A DNA stretch of 64,000 bases from CAWCGU01 sp963795195 (GTDB lineage: Bacteria; Actinomycetota; Thermoleophilia; Solirubrobacterales; 70-9): assembly GCA_963795195.1 (NCBI GenBank), contig CAWCGU010000003.1, forward strand, positions 1 through 64,000, given 5' to 3'. The position numbers and the translations under genes were made by a program. The notes under the pieces are model-generated. The model had not been told where the DNA came from. It saw only the letters and a list, made by a program, of their open reading frames with translations, and made no database searches. The number at the start of each line of letters is the position of its first letter. Within the stretch, counting starts at the first letter, position 1. Below, one piece after another: positions 44,212 to 52,985 of this stretch.

Positions 44212-46596
44212 GTGCCCGAAAGCCCGCACCCACTACGCTCCCACTTGAGGGCAGTTTTGACCGGGAGAGCACGGGGACTATTGCTTGGGACCGGGGCGCT
44301 TAGTGCGCTTGCGCTGACCCTTGCCTTCTCCGGGCCCGCTCTATCCGGCGCCCAGGCGCCGGATCGCTACGACCTCGCGGGCGGTTGCTACTCGCTGCGC
44401 TCGGAGGCCAACGGCAAGTTGGTCAGCGAGGGGCTGAGAATGCAGGCGACGGATCTCGGCAGCTATCTGCTCTACGACGGCGATCGCCGTTTCGTGGCCT
44501 TGGATCGCAACGGTGGCCTGGTGCGGGCCGCCGAGCCGAGCCCGGCCAGCGTCTGGGTGGTGCAGCCCGACGGTGACGCCTTCACCGTCGGCTCGCAGGG
44601 CCGCAGGCTCGCGGCTTCAGCGGCGGGCGAGCTGATCGTGGCAGCGGCGACAGCGCCGCGCGCGGCGACGCGATTCAGCTTTCAGCGGGTGCGCGGCTGC
44701 CCGCGGTTCCCCGAGGTCCAGGTCAACGCTGTGGGCGAGCCGCTGAGGGGTGAGACGGCCTACGGCGAGGTGCGCGGCTTCCTCGACATGCACGTGCACC
44801 CGATGTTCTTCGAGGCGCTCGGCGGAGCGATTCACTGCGGCAGGCCATGGCATCCACTCGGCGTCGCCGAGGCGCTGCCCGACTGCGAGGAGACGCTCGG
44901 CACCGACGGAGCCGTGCTGGCGCCGGTGCAGAACTTCCTCAACTGGGGTTCACCGGTCAGCGCTCACGATCCCGTCGGATGGCCGACCTTCAACGACTGG
45001 CCCAACCACCACTCGCTGACCTACGAACAGGTCTACTACAAGTGGATCGAGCGGGCTTGGCGGGGAGGGCTGCGGATCATGACCCCGCTGTCGGTGGACA
45101 ACGCGGTGCTCTGCGAGCTCTATCCGTTCAAACGGCACGGCTGCAATGAGATGAACACCGTGCTACGGCAGATCAAGCATTTCTACGAGCTCGAGGACTA
45201 CATCGACGCCCAGGAGGGTGGCCCGGGCGAGGGCTGGTTCCGGATCGTCCGCAGCCCCTTCCAGGCGCGTCGCGTCATCAACGACGGCAAGCTCGCGGTG
45301 ATCCTGGGGATCGAGACGTCAAAGCTGTTCGACTGCGGAATCAACAACGGGATTCCGCAGTGCGACCGCGAGCAGATTCGCCGCGGGCTCAACCAGGTCT
45401 ACCGGCTCGGTGTCCGTCAGATGGAGCTGATCAACAAGTTCGACACCGCCTTCGGTGGGGTCGCCGGCGACGGCGGCATCCTCGGTCCCATCATCAACCT
45501 CGGAAACTTCTATGAGACCGGCGACTTTCTGCGCATGGGCGAGTGTGAGGGTCACGCTCACGACAACAGCCAGGAGCTGCTGCGAACCGATATCGGCTAC
45601 GGGTTGGTTCCGCTGCTGCCCGCCGGCACTTTGCCCGTCTATCCCGAGGGGCCGCAGTGCAACCAGTTCGGGCTGACAGAGCTGGGCGAGTATCTGATCG
45701 ACGGGATGATGAAGCGAGGGATGATGATCGACCCCGACCACCTCAGCGTGATCGCCCGCAACCAGGCGCTCTCGGTCACCGAGGCGGCCGGCTACTCCGG
45801 GGTGATTTCCTCACACTCGTGGGCGGATGAGCTCTCGTACCCGCGGATCTACGATTCGGGTGGCGTGATCACGCCCTACGCAGGCTCCTCGAAGGGTTTC
45901 GTGAAGGCATGGCGACAGCTGCGGCCGCAGCGCAACCCGCGCTACCTCTTCGGCTTCAGCTACGGGTCGGACATGAACGGCTTCGGTGCGCAGGGGAGCC
46001 CGCGAACCCCGACGCAGGGCAATCCTCCCGTTCGCTACCCGTTCAAGTCGTTCGACGGCGGCACGACTCTTCGCCGCCAGCAAAGCGGATCGCAGACGTA
46101 CGACATCAACACCGACGGCGTCGCCCACTACGGCCTCTACCCCGACTGGATTGAGGATTTGCGGATCCTCGCCGGCGACAAGATCATCAACGACATGGCC
46201 CGGGGCGCCGAGGCTTACCTGCAGACGTGGGAGCGCGCGATCGGCATTCCCCCGCCGCGCTGCCGGACGGCCAAGGGCCGCTTCTCGGCGGAGAGCGTCA
46301 GGTCGGTGCGGCTCGGCCTCGATTCGGTGCAGTTGCTCCAGGTCGCCGGCCAGCCCCGGCAGCGGGTCGGCGACGAGTACCGCTACTGCGTCAGGGGCAA
46401 GCGCAACCGTCGCGCCTCGATCGTCGCCCGATTCGGCCCGGCGGGCAGGGTCGAGTCGATCACAACCGACGCGCGCGGATACAGGGCCGGCGGTGTCGAG
46501 GTGGGGGACCCGGCCTCGGCGATCGACGGGGCGCCCGACGGCTTCGAGTACGTCGTGCGGGGCGGCAAGGTCCGAAGCGTCGGCATTTCGCGCTAG
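44212..46596 (+). CDS. Secreted M19 dipeptidase-like/amidohydrolase-like protein
   Basis: The 794-residue protein has a signal peptide (LLLGTGALSALALTLAFSGP). An N-terminal ~140-residue region follows that resembles a beta-trefoil (CYSLRSEANGKLVSEG, FVALDRNGG). The catalytic part has GFLDMHVHPMFFEAL (His-x-His), MMIDPDHLSVIARNQ, VISSHSWADE and FGFSYGSDMNGFG, which fit the metal ligands of a TIM-barrel dipeptidase or amidohydrolase of the M19 type. It is about twice the size of a standard M19 enzyme. It acts in the cell envelope or outside. The substrate is unknown. Confidence 0.7.
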   Translation: MPESPHPLRSHLRAVLTGRARGLLLGTGALSALALTLAFSGPALSGAQAPDRYDLAGGCYSLRSEANGKLVSEGLRMQATDLGSYLLYDGDRRFVALDRNGGLVRAAEPSPASVWVVQPDGDAFTVGSQGRRLAASAAGELIVAAATAPRAATRFSFQRVRGCPRFPEVQVNAVGEPLRGETAYGEVRGFLDMHVHPMFFEALGGAIHCGRPWHPLGVAEALPDCEETLGTDGAVLAPVQNFLNWGSPVSAHDPVGWPTFNDWPNHHSLTYEQVYYKWIERAWRGGLRIMTPLSVDNAVLCELYPFKRHGCNEMNTVLRQIKHFYELEDYIDAQEGGPGEGWFRIVRSPFQARRVINDGKLAVILGIETSKLFDCGINNGIPQCDREQIRRGLNQVYRLGVRQMELINKFDTAFGGVAGDGGILGPIINLGNFYETGDFLRMGECEGHAHDNSQELLRTDIGYGLVPLLPAGTLPVYPEGPQCNQFGLTELGEYLIDGMMKRGMMIDPDHLSVIARNQALSVTEAAGYSGVISSHSWADELSYPRIYDSGGVITPYAGSSKGFVKAWRQLRPQRNPRYLFGFSYGSDMNGFGAQGSPRTPTQGNPPVRYPFKSFDGGTTLRRQQSGSQTYDINTDGVAHYGLYPDWIEDLRILAGDKIINDMARGAEAYLQTWERAIGIPPPRCRTAKGRFSAESVRSVRLGLDSVQLLQVAGQPRQRVGDEYRYCVRGKRNRRASIVARFGPAGRVESITTDARGYRAGGVEVGDPASAIDGAPDGFEYVVRGGKVRSVGISR

Positions 46597-46659
46597 GTCG
46601 CGACGTCGGCCCAAGCGGTCGGCCTTCAAGGTCTCTGCCGCCCTGCCGATGAAGGAGGC

Positions 46660-47352
46660 ATGGCGGGCACACCTCCCAGGTCCACGTTCACCTTCGGCGT
46701 CGCGGTTATCGTCGCCGGCCTGCTGGCGTTCTTCGCCTGCATGGGCGGGGTCGCGCAGGCGAAGGGCTCGGCGATCGGCAAGGGTGGCGTGGTCTACGCC
46801 TGTTACAAGACTCAGATGCCCAACAAGGGCGCCGTTCGCGTCGTCGGCAAGAAGCAGCGCTGCCGGCGCGGCGAGCGCAAGACCTCCTGGAGCGTGACCG
46901 GCCCTGCCGGCCCCTCTGGCGGTCCCGGCTCCAACGGCACGAACGGCTCCGGCGGCACGAACGGCTCCGGCGGCACGACCACCGACACGACCACGACGAA
47001 GAACCTCACCGACGCCCTGCACTTCCAGCAGCTGCAGATCACCGAGCTCCTCAGTCAGGTCGAGGCGCTGCAGTCGATCCTCGGCGGCCTCACCAACGGC
47101 GAGCTGCTCGACGCGATCACGAACGCGGCCAAGCTCGACGGGATCAGCGCCGCGACCCTCAACCAGCTGGTCGGCTCGCTGCCGGTGCTCGATTCGGTCT
47201 GCGACCAGCTCTCCCTTGTCACCGGCCAGACAAACGCTCTGCGCACGGTGATCGGCGGCCTCGGTCTCAACGGGGCGCTGACGGTGCTCGGCGGGCTGCT
47301 GCAGATCCCGGCGCTGCCGGCCGCACTCGGCTCGTTCGACTGCGCCGGCTGA
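46660..47352 (+). CDS. Secreted protein with short collagen-like segment
   Basis: The 230-residue protein starts with a signal peptide (FTFGVAVIVAGLLAFFACMG). A small Cys-containing domain (GGVVYACYKTQMPN) precedes a low-complexity Gly-Pro/Gly-Ser stretch (GPAGPSGGPGSNGTNG) and a Thr-rich linker. A helical, Leu-rich C-terminal half follows (HFQQLQITELLSQVEALQSI). It is probably a cell-surface or matrix protein. The AGGAGG just one base before the ATG is unusually close, so translation initiation may be weak or the start may differ. Confidence 0.6.
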   Translation: MAGTPPRSTFTFGVAVIVAGLLAFFACMGGVAQAKGSAIGKGGVVYACYKTQMPNKGAVRVVGKKQRCRRGERKTSWSVTGPAGPSGGPGSNGTNGSGGTNGSGGTTTDTTTTKNLTDALHFQQLQITELLSQVEALQSILGGLTNGELLDAITNAAKLDGISAATLNQLVGSLPVLDSVCDQLSLVTGQTNALRTVIGGLGLNGALTVLGGLLQIPALPAALGSFDCAG

Positions 47353-47359
47353 TTCGGCG

Positions 47360-49225
47360 CTAGCTCGCCGTCGCGACCACGTCGAGCAGCCCCGGGGCGT
47401 GGCGGCTCAGGAACGTCGGCCCGATGCCGCGGATCTGCTCGAGCTCGGCCTTCGAGGACGGCCGAGCCGCGGCGATCGCGCGCAGGGTCGAGTCGTGCGC
47501 GATCGTGTAGGCGGGCTTGCCGGCGGCCGCGCGCAGGCGCCACTCGCGCAGTGACTCGAAGAGCTGCTCGTCCGCGTCGGAGAGATCTGACGGCGGGGCG
47601 TCGGCTTTCTTGGAGCGCCGCTTCGGCGCGCGGGTCGCGATCGTCTCGGGGTCGGGCAGCCAGTCGTCGGGATCGCAGACGTCGCAGCAGCGTCCGCTGG
47701 GGGCGACGGGGGTGGAGTCGCCGAAGTGGTCGAGCAGCGCACGGCGGCGGCAGCTCTCCGAAAAGGCGAAGGCCTTGACGACCCGGTAGGCCCGCCACCC
47801 ACGGTCACTCGCCTGGCGGCACTCGCGCGCCAGGAGGCCCATGTGCGGCTCGCCGGTGAACTGGATCTCGATGCGACCTCCCGCGGACGGATCGACCGTC
47901 AGCGCCCCGGCACGCTCGGCGACGGCGAGCCGAATGCGCAGCGACGTCGTCGCGCGGGGGCTCCATGATCAGCGTGCCGCCGTCGGATCCGCGCTCGAGC
48001 CGGTCGATGTAGGAGGCGACCTGGCTCGGGTTCGACCTCGCGCGCTCGATTGAAGCGGACGAGGCGGCCGAGGTCGGCCTCGCACGGCCAGCAGCACGGC
48101 TCGAGCGGGGTGGCCGTCGCGGCCGGCGCGGCCGGCCTCCTGGTAGTAGGCCTCGACACTTGTCGGGATCGCCCAGTGCCAGACCGAGCGCACGTTGGCC
48201 TTGTCGACGCCCATCCCGAAGGCGTTGGTGGCGACGACGACGTCGGCGTCGCCGTTCATGAAGCGGTGCTGAGCGACGGCGCGTTCGTCCGGTGCCATGC
48301 CGGCGTGGTAGCGCGACGACGGTCAGTCCGGTCTCGGCGCAGGCTGCCGGCCGAGCTCATCGGTGTCCTTGCGGGTTCCGCAGTAGACGATCGCCGGCCG
48401 GTTGGCCGGGTCGCCGAGGCCGTGCTCGAGCAGCGGCCAGCTTGCGGCCTTCGAGCCCTCGCCCTCGCAGCTGGACGATGTCGAAGCTGAGGTTCGGCCG
48501 GTCGAAGCCCGAGCGCACGCGAGGCGGGTCGCGCAAACCGAGCCGCGCGCGGATCTCCTCGGCGACCTCCTCGGTCGCGGTCGCGGTGCACGCCATCACC
48601 GTCGGCCGGCCGAGCCGCTCGATCGCCTTCGGCAGACGCAGGTAGTCGGGCCGGAAGTCGTGGCCCCACTCGGAGAGGCAGTGGGCCTCGTCGATCGCGA
48701 AGCAGGTCGACGCGGCGCGATTGCAGACGCGTCGCAGGAAGCGCGACGAGCCGAAGCGCTCAGGCGAGCAGTAGACGATTCGGGCCCGGCCGTCGCGGAT
48801 CGCAGTCCATCGCCTCACGGGACCGTTCCTCGGCGCGAGGCCGGAGGCGAGCATCACCGCCGGGTGCCCGGCGCTCGACGAGCCGCTGCCACTGGTCGGC
48901 CATCAGCGCGATCAGCGGGCTGACGACGATCGTCAGATCGGCGCTGGCGATGCCCGGCAGCTGGTAGCAGAGGCTCTTGCCGCCACCGGTGGGCATCACG
49001 ACCAGCGAGTCGCGCCCGGCGAGCGCAGCCTCGACGGCCTCGCGCTGACCGGGCCGGAAAGAGCCGTAGCCGAGGTGGGCGAGCAGCGCGTGCGGGTCGC
49101 GTCGGCCCGTCGTAGATCCGGACGGGCGCCTGCTCGGCCTCAACCACCTCATCGAGGCCCTGCAACGCAAGGCGCGCCTGCGCCTGGTTCAGGTCGAGCT
49201 GCTCAGCGGCGACGGATCGGGCCAT
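47360..49225 (-). pseudogene. recQ: RecQ-family DNA helicase, broken by several frame changes
   Basis: The pieces of a RecQ helicase are found in order from 49225 to 47360 but in changing frames: GYGSFRPGQREAVEAALAGR, VVMPTGGGKSLCYQLPGIAS, then FAIDEAHCLSEWGHDFRPDY, then VVVATNAFGMGVDKANVRSV and YQEAGRAGRDGHPARAVLL. A zinc-binding Cys block (CCDVCDPDD) and a C-terminal HRDC-like part (LEQIRGIGPTFLSRHAP) complete it. At least six indels separate these, with no stops in the true frames. RecQ unwinds forked DNA in recombination and repair. The gene is either a pseudogene or, more likely, damaged by sequencing indels. Confidence 0.7.
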
Positions 49226-49303
49226 CGAGCGAGAGTACGGAAGTGAGCGGACCCCGCGGGCGGCCGTTGGCGGAAGTTGCGGAGTTGGGGAAGTCTCGGA
49301 CTG

Positions 49304-50152
49304 TCAGCTCGCCGCAGGCGGAACCCTGACCTTGCGCTCCGCGTCCAGCAGCTCTGCCCACTCGCCGTCCTCGATCCGTGCCGGTGCGGTTGTCTGCAGC
49401 CAGTCGCGCAGCACCGCGGAGAGGCCGTCCGGGTCTTCCAGGTGGGGGAAGTGGGCGGCCTTCGGAAGGGTCTCGAAGCGCGAGCCGCGGATCATCGAAT
49501 GAGCGATGCGGCCGTGCTCGATGGGAATCGTGTTGTCGCGCTCGCCCCAGACGATCAGCGTCGGGAAGTCGCTGACCAGGTAGAGGCGATCACGGGCGCT
49601 TACGCGCTGGCCGCGAATGTCGATCACCGATCGAAGCGTCTGCAGGAACGCTTCGCGTCCCCCCTTGGTCTCCAGTGGCCGCATCGCCCGGACGACCGCC
49701 TGCAGGGAGACGGCCTTCGAAGTGCCGCGCTCGCGCATCCGAGTGGCCATCTGGTCGAGCCTGGCGAGCAGGCGGGGATTGGCGGCGGCACGCAGCATCA
49801 GCGACGCGCCGGGCAGCGCAGCGCCGCGCAGCAGAGGGCTCACCTCCTGGCCGAGGCCACCGCTCGAGATCAGGCCGAGGCGCTCGACGCGCTGGGGGAA
49901 CTGGTAGAAGAACTGCATCGCGACGCCGCCACCGAGCGAGTGGCCGACGATGGTCGCGCGCTCGATCCCCAGCAGGGAGAGCATGTCGCGGATGCTGGCC
50001 GCGTGGGCCCCGATCGAGTAGTCGCCCCGCGGTGTGGCCGAGTCGCCGTGGCCGATCAGGTCGGGGGCGATGACGGTGTAGCTGTCGGCGAGGCTCATCG
50101 CCACCCGTTCCCAGTGGCGCGAGGAGTTGACCATGCCGTGGATCAAGACCAC
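49304..50152 (-). CDS. Alpha/beta hydrolase
   Basis: The 282-residue protein is an alpha/beta hydrolase: the oxyanion segment VVLIHGMVNSSRHW, the nucleophile elbow IVGHSLGGGVAMQF (Ser in GHSLG), the Asp in LIVWGERDNTIP, and the His in LPKAAHFPHLEDPDG. It could be an esterase or a C-C bond hydrolase. The frame stays open about 26 codons upstream with typical family text (EAWDIHVHGHRGVYRVAGSG), but no ATG/GTG/TTG is found there, so the true start is not clear and the annotated GTG may shorten the protein. Confidence 0.8.
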   Translation of the reverse strand: MVLIHGMVNSSRHWERVAMSLADSYTVIAPDLIGHGDSATPRGDYSIGAHAASIRDMLSLLGIERATIVGHSLGGGVAMQFFYQFPQRVERLGLISSGGLGQEVSPLLRGAALPGASLMLRAAANPRLLARLDQMATRMRERGTSKAVSLQAVVRAMRPLETKGGREAFLQTLRSVIDIRGQRVSARDRLYLVSDFPTLIVWGERDNTIPIEHGRIAHSMIRGSRFETLPKAAHFPHLEDPDGLSAVLRDWLQTTAPARIEDGEWAELLDAERKVRVPPAAS

Positions 50153-50268
50153 CGGCGGGCCGGATCCGGCGACGCGATAGACACCGCGATGGCCGTGTAC
50201 GTGGATGTCCCAGGCCTCGAAGATGGGTCCCCAGCCTAATGACCGCTGGCCTGGATACAGTGGCCGGG

Positions 50269-50700
50269 ATGTCCACCGGAGCCATCATCGCCATCGTCGT
50301 CGGCGTCGTGATCCTGATCGTGATCGTCGCTCTTATTGCCCGCGGGAGCGGGGCAGACGGCAGATCCCGCGGGGGCGCAGGACGGCGTGGAGCGGGCGGC
50401 GGCGCAGGCGGGGATCGGCGTGGCGAAGGAATGGCCCGGGGCGCAGGCCAGGGCAAGGGCCAGGGCGCCGGACGTCAGGGCAAGGACGGGCCTGCCGGCA
50501 AGGACGAGCGCGATCGCGGCAAGCCCACAGGCGGCGGCGGGCAGTCCGGTGGGAAGCCCTCGGATGCGGGCAAGCTTCGCGACATGCTGGGCGACGAGAA
50601 TGCCGGAGGTCGCGGCGGTCAAAGCGAGCGCGGTGGCGGCGGTCGAGGTGGCGGCGCAAAAGACGCCGGTGGCCGGGACCGGCAGGGTGGCGGGCGGTAG
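50269..50700 (+). CDS. Small membrane protein with Gly/Arg-rich cytoplasmic tail
   Basis: The 143-residue protein begins with one membrane segment (GAIIAIVVGVVILIVIVALI), followed by a very Gly/Arg/Lys-rich tail (GRSRGGAGRRGAGGGAGGDR) of low complexity. The tail could bind nucleic acid or acidic surfaces. The ATG at 50269 is preferred to an upstream start because it begins directly with the membrane segment. The gene is followed by the cyclase gene, which overlaps its end by about 14 bases if the cyclase starts at 50687. Confidence 0.55.
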   Translation: MSTGAIIAIVVGVVILIVIVALIARGSGADGRSRGGAGRRGAGGGAGGDRRGEGMARGAGQGKGQGAGRQGKDGPAGKDERDRGKPTGGGGQSGGKPSDAGKLRDMLGDENAGGRGGQSERGGGGRGGGAKDAGGRDRQGGGR

Positions 50701-51559
50701 GCTCGCAGCCTTGCCCGAGCCATCCGACTCACCACAAAATCCTGAAGACCCGCAGTCGCCCGCGGAATCCGACTCGGCCGAATCGCCGCCCACCCTCGGC
50801 TGGAAGGGAGTGCGCGAGCGTCTGCGCCGCTTCAACCGGAACCCGAAGCTGATCGATGCGGCGCGCGGAGTGCGTGAGCGGCTGCCCGGTGATGACCGTG
50901 TCGGAGATCGCCTTTCGACCGCTCAAAACCGTCCCACCGACATCGCGGTACGCCAGCTCGCCGAGGCTCGCGAGGGTCGACCCGGGGTCGCCGGTGAGCT
51001 CGGGATGGGTGCCATCCAGCTTTGGCAGGCGATGGCGGAGTCCCAGGGCCGCGGACGCGGCGAGGTCGACGTCGCGATCATGTTCACCGACCTCTCGGGC
51101 TTCTCGAGCTGGGCGCTCGAAGCGGGGGACGAGATCGCCCTGGATCTGCTTCGCGAGGTCGGCGAGGCGATCGAGCCGCCGGTGGCCGCCCACCGCGGCG
51201 ATGTCGTCAAGCGCCTGGGTGATGGGCTGATGGCCGCGTTTCGAGATGCGCCGGATGCCGTTGCTGCGGCACTCGAGGCACGTGAACGGGCCGCGGCGAT
51301 CCTGGTCGAGGGCTACAGGCCCCGCCTGCGTACGGGCATTCACCTCGGCCGGCCACGCAAGGTCGGCGGCGACTACTTCGGCGTCGACGTCAACATCGCG
51401 GCCCGCCTGGTCGAGGCGGCCGGTCCTGACGAGATTCTGATCTCCGACCCGACCCTGCCGGCGCTCGAACACAGCGACGTCATGGCGACGAAGCGCCGCT
51501 TTCGCGCCAAGGGCGCACCCAAAGACCTCAGCGCCCACACGATCGAGCGGGCCGGCTGA
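50687..51559 (+). CDS. Class III adenylate/guanylate cyclase domain protein
   Basis: The protein carries a class III cyclase domain: the metal Asp in VDVAIMFTDLSGFSSW, the Lys-Gly-Asp block DVVKRLGDGLMAAF with the second Asp, and the transition-state Asn/Arg in GVDVNIAARLVEAAG. The N-terminal ~110 residues are acidic and disordered, followed by a helical region (ERLRRFNRNPKLIDAARGVR). The domain would make cAMP or cGMP as part of a dimer. The start is uncertain: GTG at 50687 or TTG at 50711. It is linked to the upstream membrane protein, which may anchor it. Confidence 0.8.
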   Translation: MAGGRLAALPEPSDSPQNPEDPQSPAESDSAESPPTLGWKGVRERLRRFNRNPKLIDAARGVRERLPGDDRVGDRLSTAQNRPTDIAVRQLAEAREGRPGVAGELGMGAIQLWQAMAESQGRGRGEVDVAIMFTDLSGFSSWALEAGDEIALDLLREVGEAIEPPVAAHRGDVVKRLGDGLMAAFRDAPDAVAAALEARERAAAILVEGYRPRLRTGIHLGRPRKVGGDYFGVDVNIAARLVEAAGPDEILISDPTLPALEHSDVMATKRRFRAKGAPKDLSAHTIERAG

Positions 51560-51569
51560 CCGCCTCGAG

Positions 51570-51590
51570 ACCCGGCGAACGCCGCCGGGT
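51570..51590 (+). terminator. Hairpin downstream of the cyclase gene
   Basis: ACCCGGCG (51570-51577) pairs exactly with CGCCGGGT (51583-51590) around the loop AACGC. It begins 10 bases after the cyclase stop. There is no T tract, so it may be an intrinsic terminator only in part. Confidence 0.4.
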
Positions 51591-51672
51591 TCAGCGTCCG
51601 GGTTCTCCCCCGCCGAGACGGAGGGGAGGCGCCCGGCGGTTCTGTGGACTCAACCATCTGGCTGCCGCACTG

Positions 51673-52656
51673 GTGATATTGGGACTTGTGGGAATGGCAG
51701 TCCCGATGCCCGCGGCGGCCGCGATCCGCGCCCAGGGCCCACCGCTTTCGGTGCCGAAGCCCAAGCTGAGGGCGGCGCTGCAATGCACAGGCGACCTCGG
51801 CACCACGCGCAGGACGCCGGTACTCCTGGCGTCGGCGACGACCGTCAGCCCGCGAGAGAACTTCTCCTGGAATTGGCAGCCGGCGCTGAGCACGCTCGGC
51901 ATCCCCTGGTGCACCGTTTTCACGCCGAACCACAACATGAGCGACATCCAGGTGGCGGGCGAGTACTACGTTCACGCGATCCGGGCGATGCACAGACGGG
52001 CCGGTCGCCGGATCTCGATTCTTGGCCACAGCCAGGGTGGGGTGGCGCCGCGCTGGGCGCTCCGCTTTTGGCCGGACACCCGCCGGCGCGTTGACGACGT
52101 GATCGGCTTCGGCGGCTCCAACCACGGCACTGCGGTCTTCAACCTGCTCTGCGCGACCGGCTGCGCGCCTGCGCTTTGGCAGCAGTCCCAGGGGTCTCAA
52201 TTCATGGCGGCACTGAACGCTCCCCGGGAGACGTTCACCGGCATCTCCTACACGGAGATCTACACCCACTACGACGAGATCGTCTTCCCCAATCTGGACG
52301 AGTCGGGGAGTTCGTCACTGCACGGCGGCGGCGGTGAGATCACGAACGTCGCGATCCAGGATGTCTGCCCGCCGGCGCTCACAGAGCATCTCGGGATCGG
52401 CACCTTCGACCCGATCGCTTACGCGCTCGCCATCGACGCGCTGCGCTACCCCGGGCCCGCCGAGCCGCAGCGGATCGGGACCGACGCCTGCGGGGAGCTC
52501 CTGATGCCGGGTGTCGACGAGCTCAGCTTTGCGACGGACGTCCTCGCCGCCGCGACCGTGCTCGGCGTGCAGAACGTCACCTACCCGCATCTGAGCGCCG
52601 AGCCGCCGCTCGCGTGTTACGCGGATCCAGCTTGCGGCCGGAGTGGGCGCAGGTGA
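51673..52656 (+). CDS. Secreted lipase of the Candida antarctica lipase B type
   Basis: The ~327-residue protein has a signal peptide (ILGLVGMAVPMPAAAA) and a mature part similar in layout to CalB: the oxyanion strand LQCTGDLGTTRRTPVLLAS, the nucleophile elbow ISILGHSQGGVAPRWAL (Ser in GHSQG), the Asp in THYDEIVFPN, and a His in ALTEHLGIGTFDPIAYAL. That gives a complete Ser-Asp-His triad. CalB-like enzymes act on triglycerides and esters. The initiating codon is GTG with no good ribosome-binding site, so a start further upstream is possible. Confidence 0.8.
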   Translation: MILGLVGMAVPMPAAAAIRAQGPPLSVPKPKLRAALQCTGDLGTTRRTPVLLASATTVSPRENFSWNWQPALSTLGIPWCTVFTPNHNMSDIQVAGEYYVHAIRAMHRRAGRRISILGHSQGGVAPRWALRFWPDTRRRVDDVIGFGGSNHGTAVFNLLCATGCAPALWQQSQGSQFMAALNAPRETFTGISYTEIYTHYDEIVFPNLDESGSSSLHGGGGEITNVAIQDVCPPALTEHLGIGTFDPIAYALAIDALRYPGPAEPQRIGTDACGELLMPGVDELSFATDVLAAATVLGVQNVTYPHLSAEPPLACYADPACGRSGRR

Positions 52657-52702
52657 GCGAATCCTTGGTTCAGGCCACCCGGCATGAAATGATGAGGCTG
52701 TG

Positions 52703-52942
52703 ATGGCCGATTCCGACGACAAGGCCGCCAAGCCCGAGGCCGACGACAAGAAGAAGGCGACCGGGGACGGCGAGGAAAAGCAGCTCAGCCATACCGCCAA
52801 ACGCGCGCAGGAGCGCCGCGAGGCGAAGCTCGAGGCCGTGCGCGAGGCCGTCGCCGACGGGTCCCTGACGATTCGCAAGATGACCCCCGAAGAGCGCAAG
52901 AAGTATCCGCCGAAGCCGCGGCCGGAACGCAAGAAGCGCTGA
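52703..52942 (+). CDS. Small charged protein of unknown function
   Basis: The 79-residue product is very rich in Lys, Asp, Glu and Arg (SDDKAAKPEADDKKKATGDG at the start, ERKKYPPKPRPERKKR at the end) and has a helical centre (KRAQERREAKLEAVREAVAD). It is soluble and disordered at both ends. A GTG lies one codon upstream of this ATG. It is convergent with zwf. No family is recognised; RNA or ribosome association is only a guess based on charge. Confidence 0.5.
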   Translation: MADSDDKAAKPEADDKKKATGDGEEKQLSHTAKRAQERREAKLEAVREAVADGSLTIRKMTPEERKKYPPKPRPERKKR

Positions 52943-52985
52943 CCTCGCCGCGGCGCCCCCCTCGCCGCCCGTTTACCGGGCCGCC

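Noticed and set aside
46620..46652. Dyad GCGGTCGGCC before the collagen-like gene
   Set aside because: Short, imperfect and not clearly placed for a terminator or operator.
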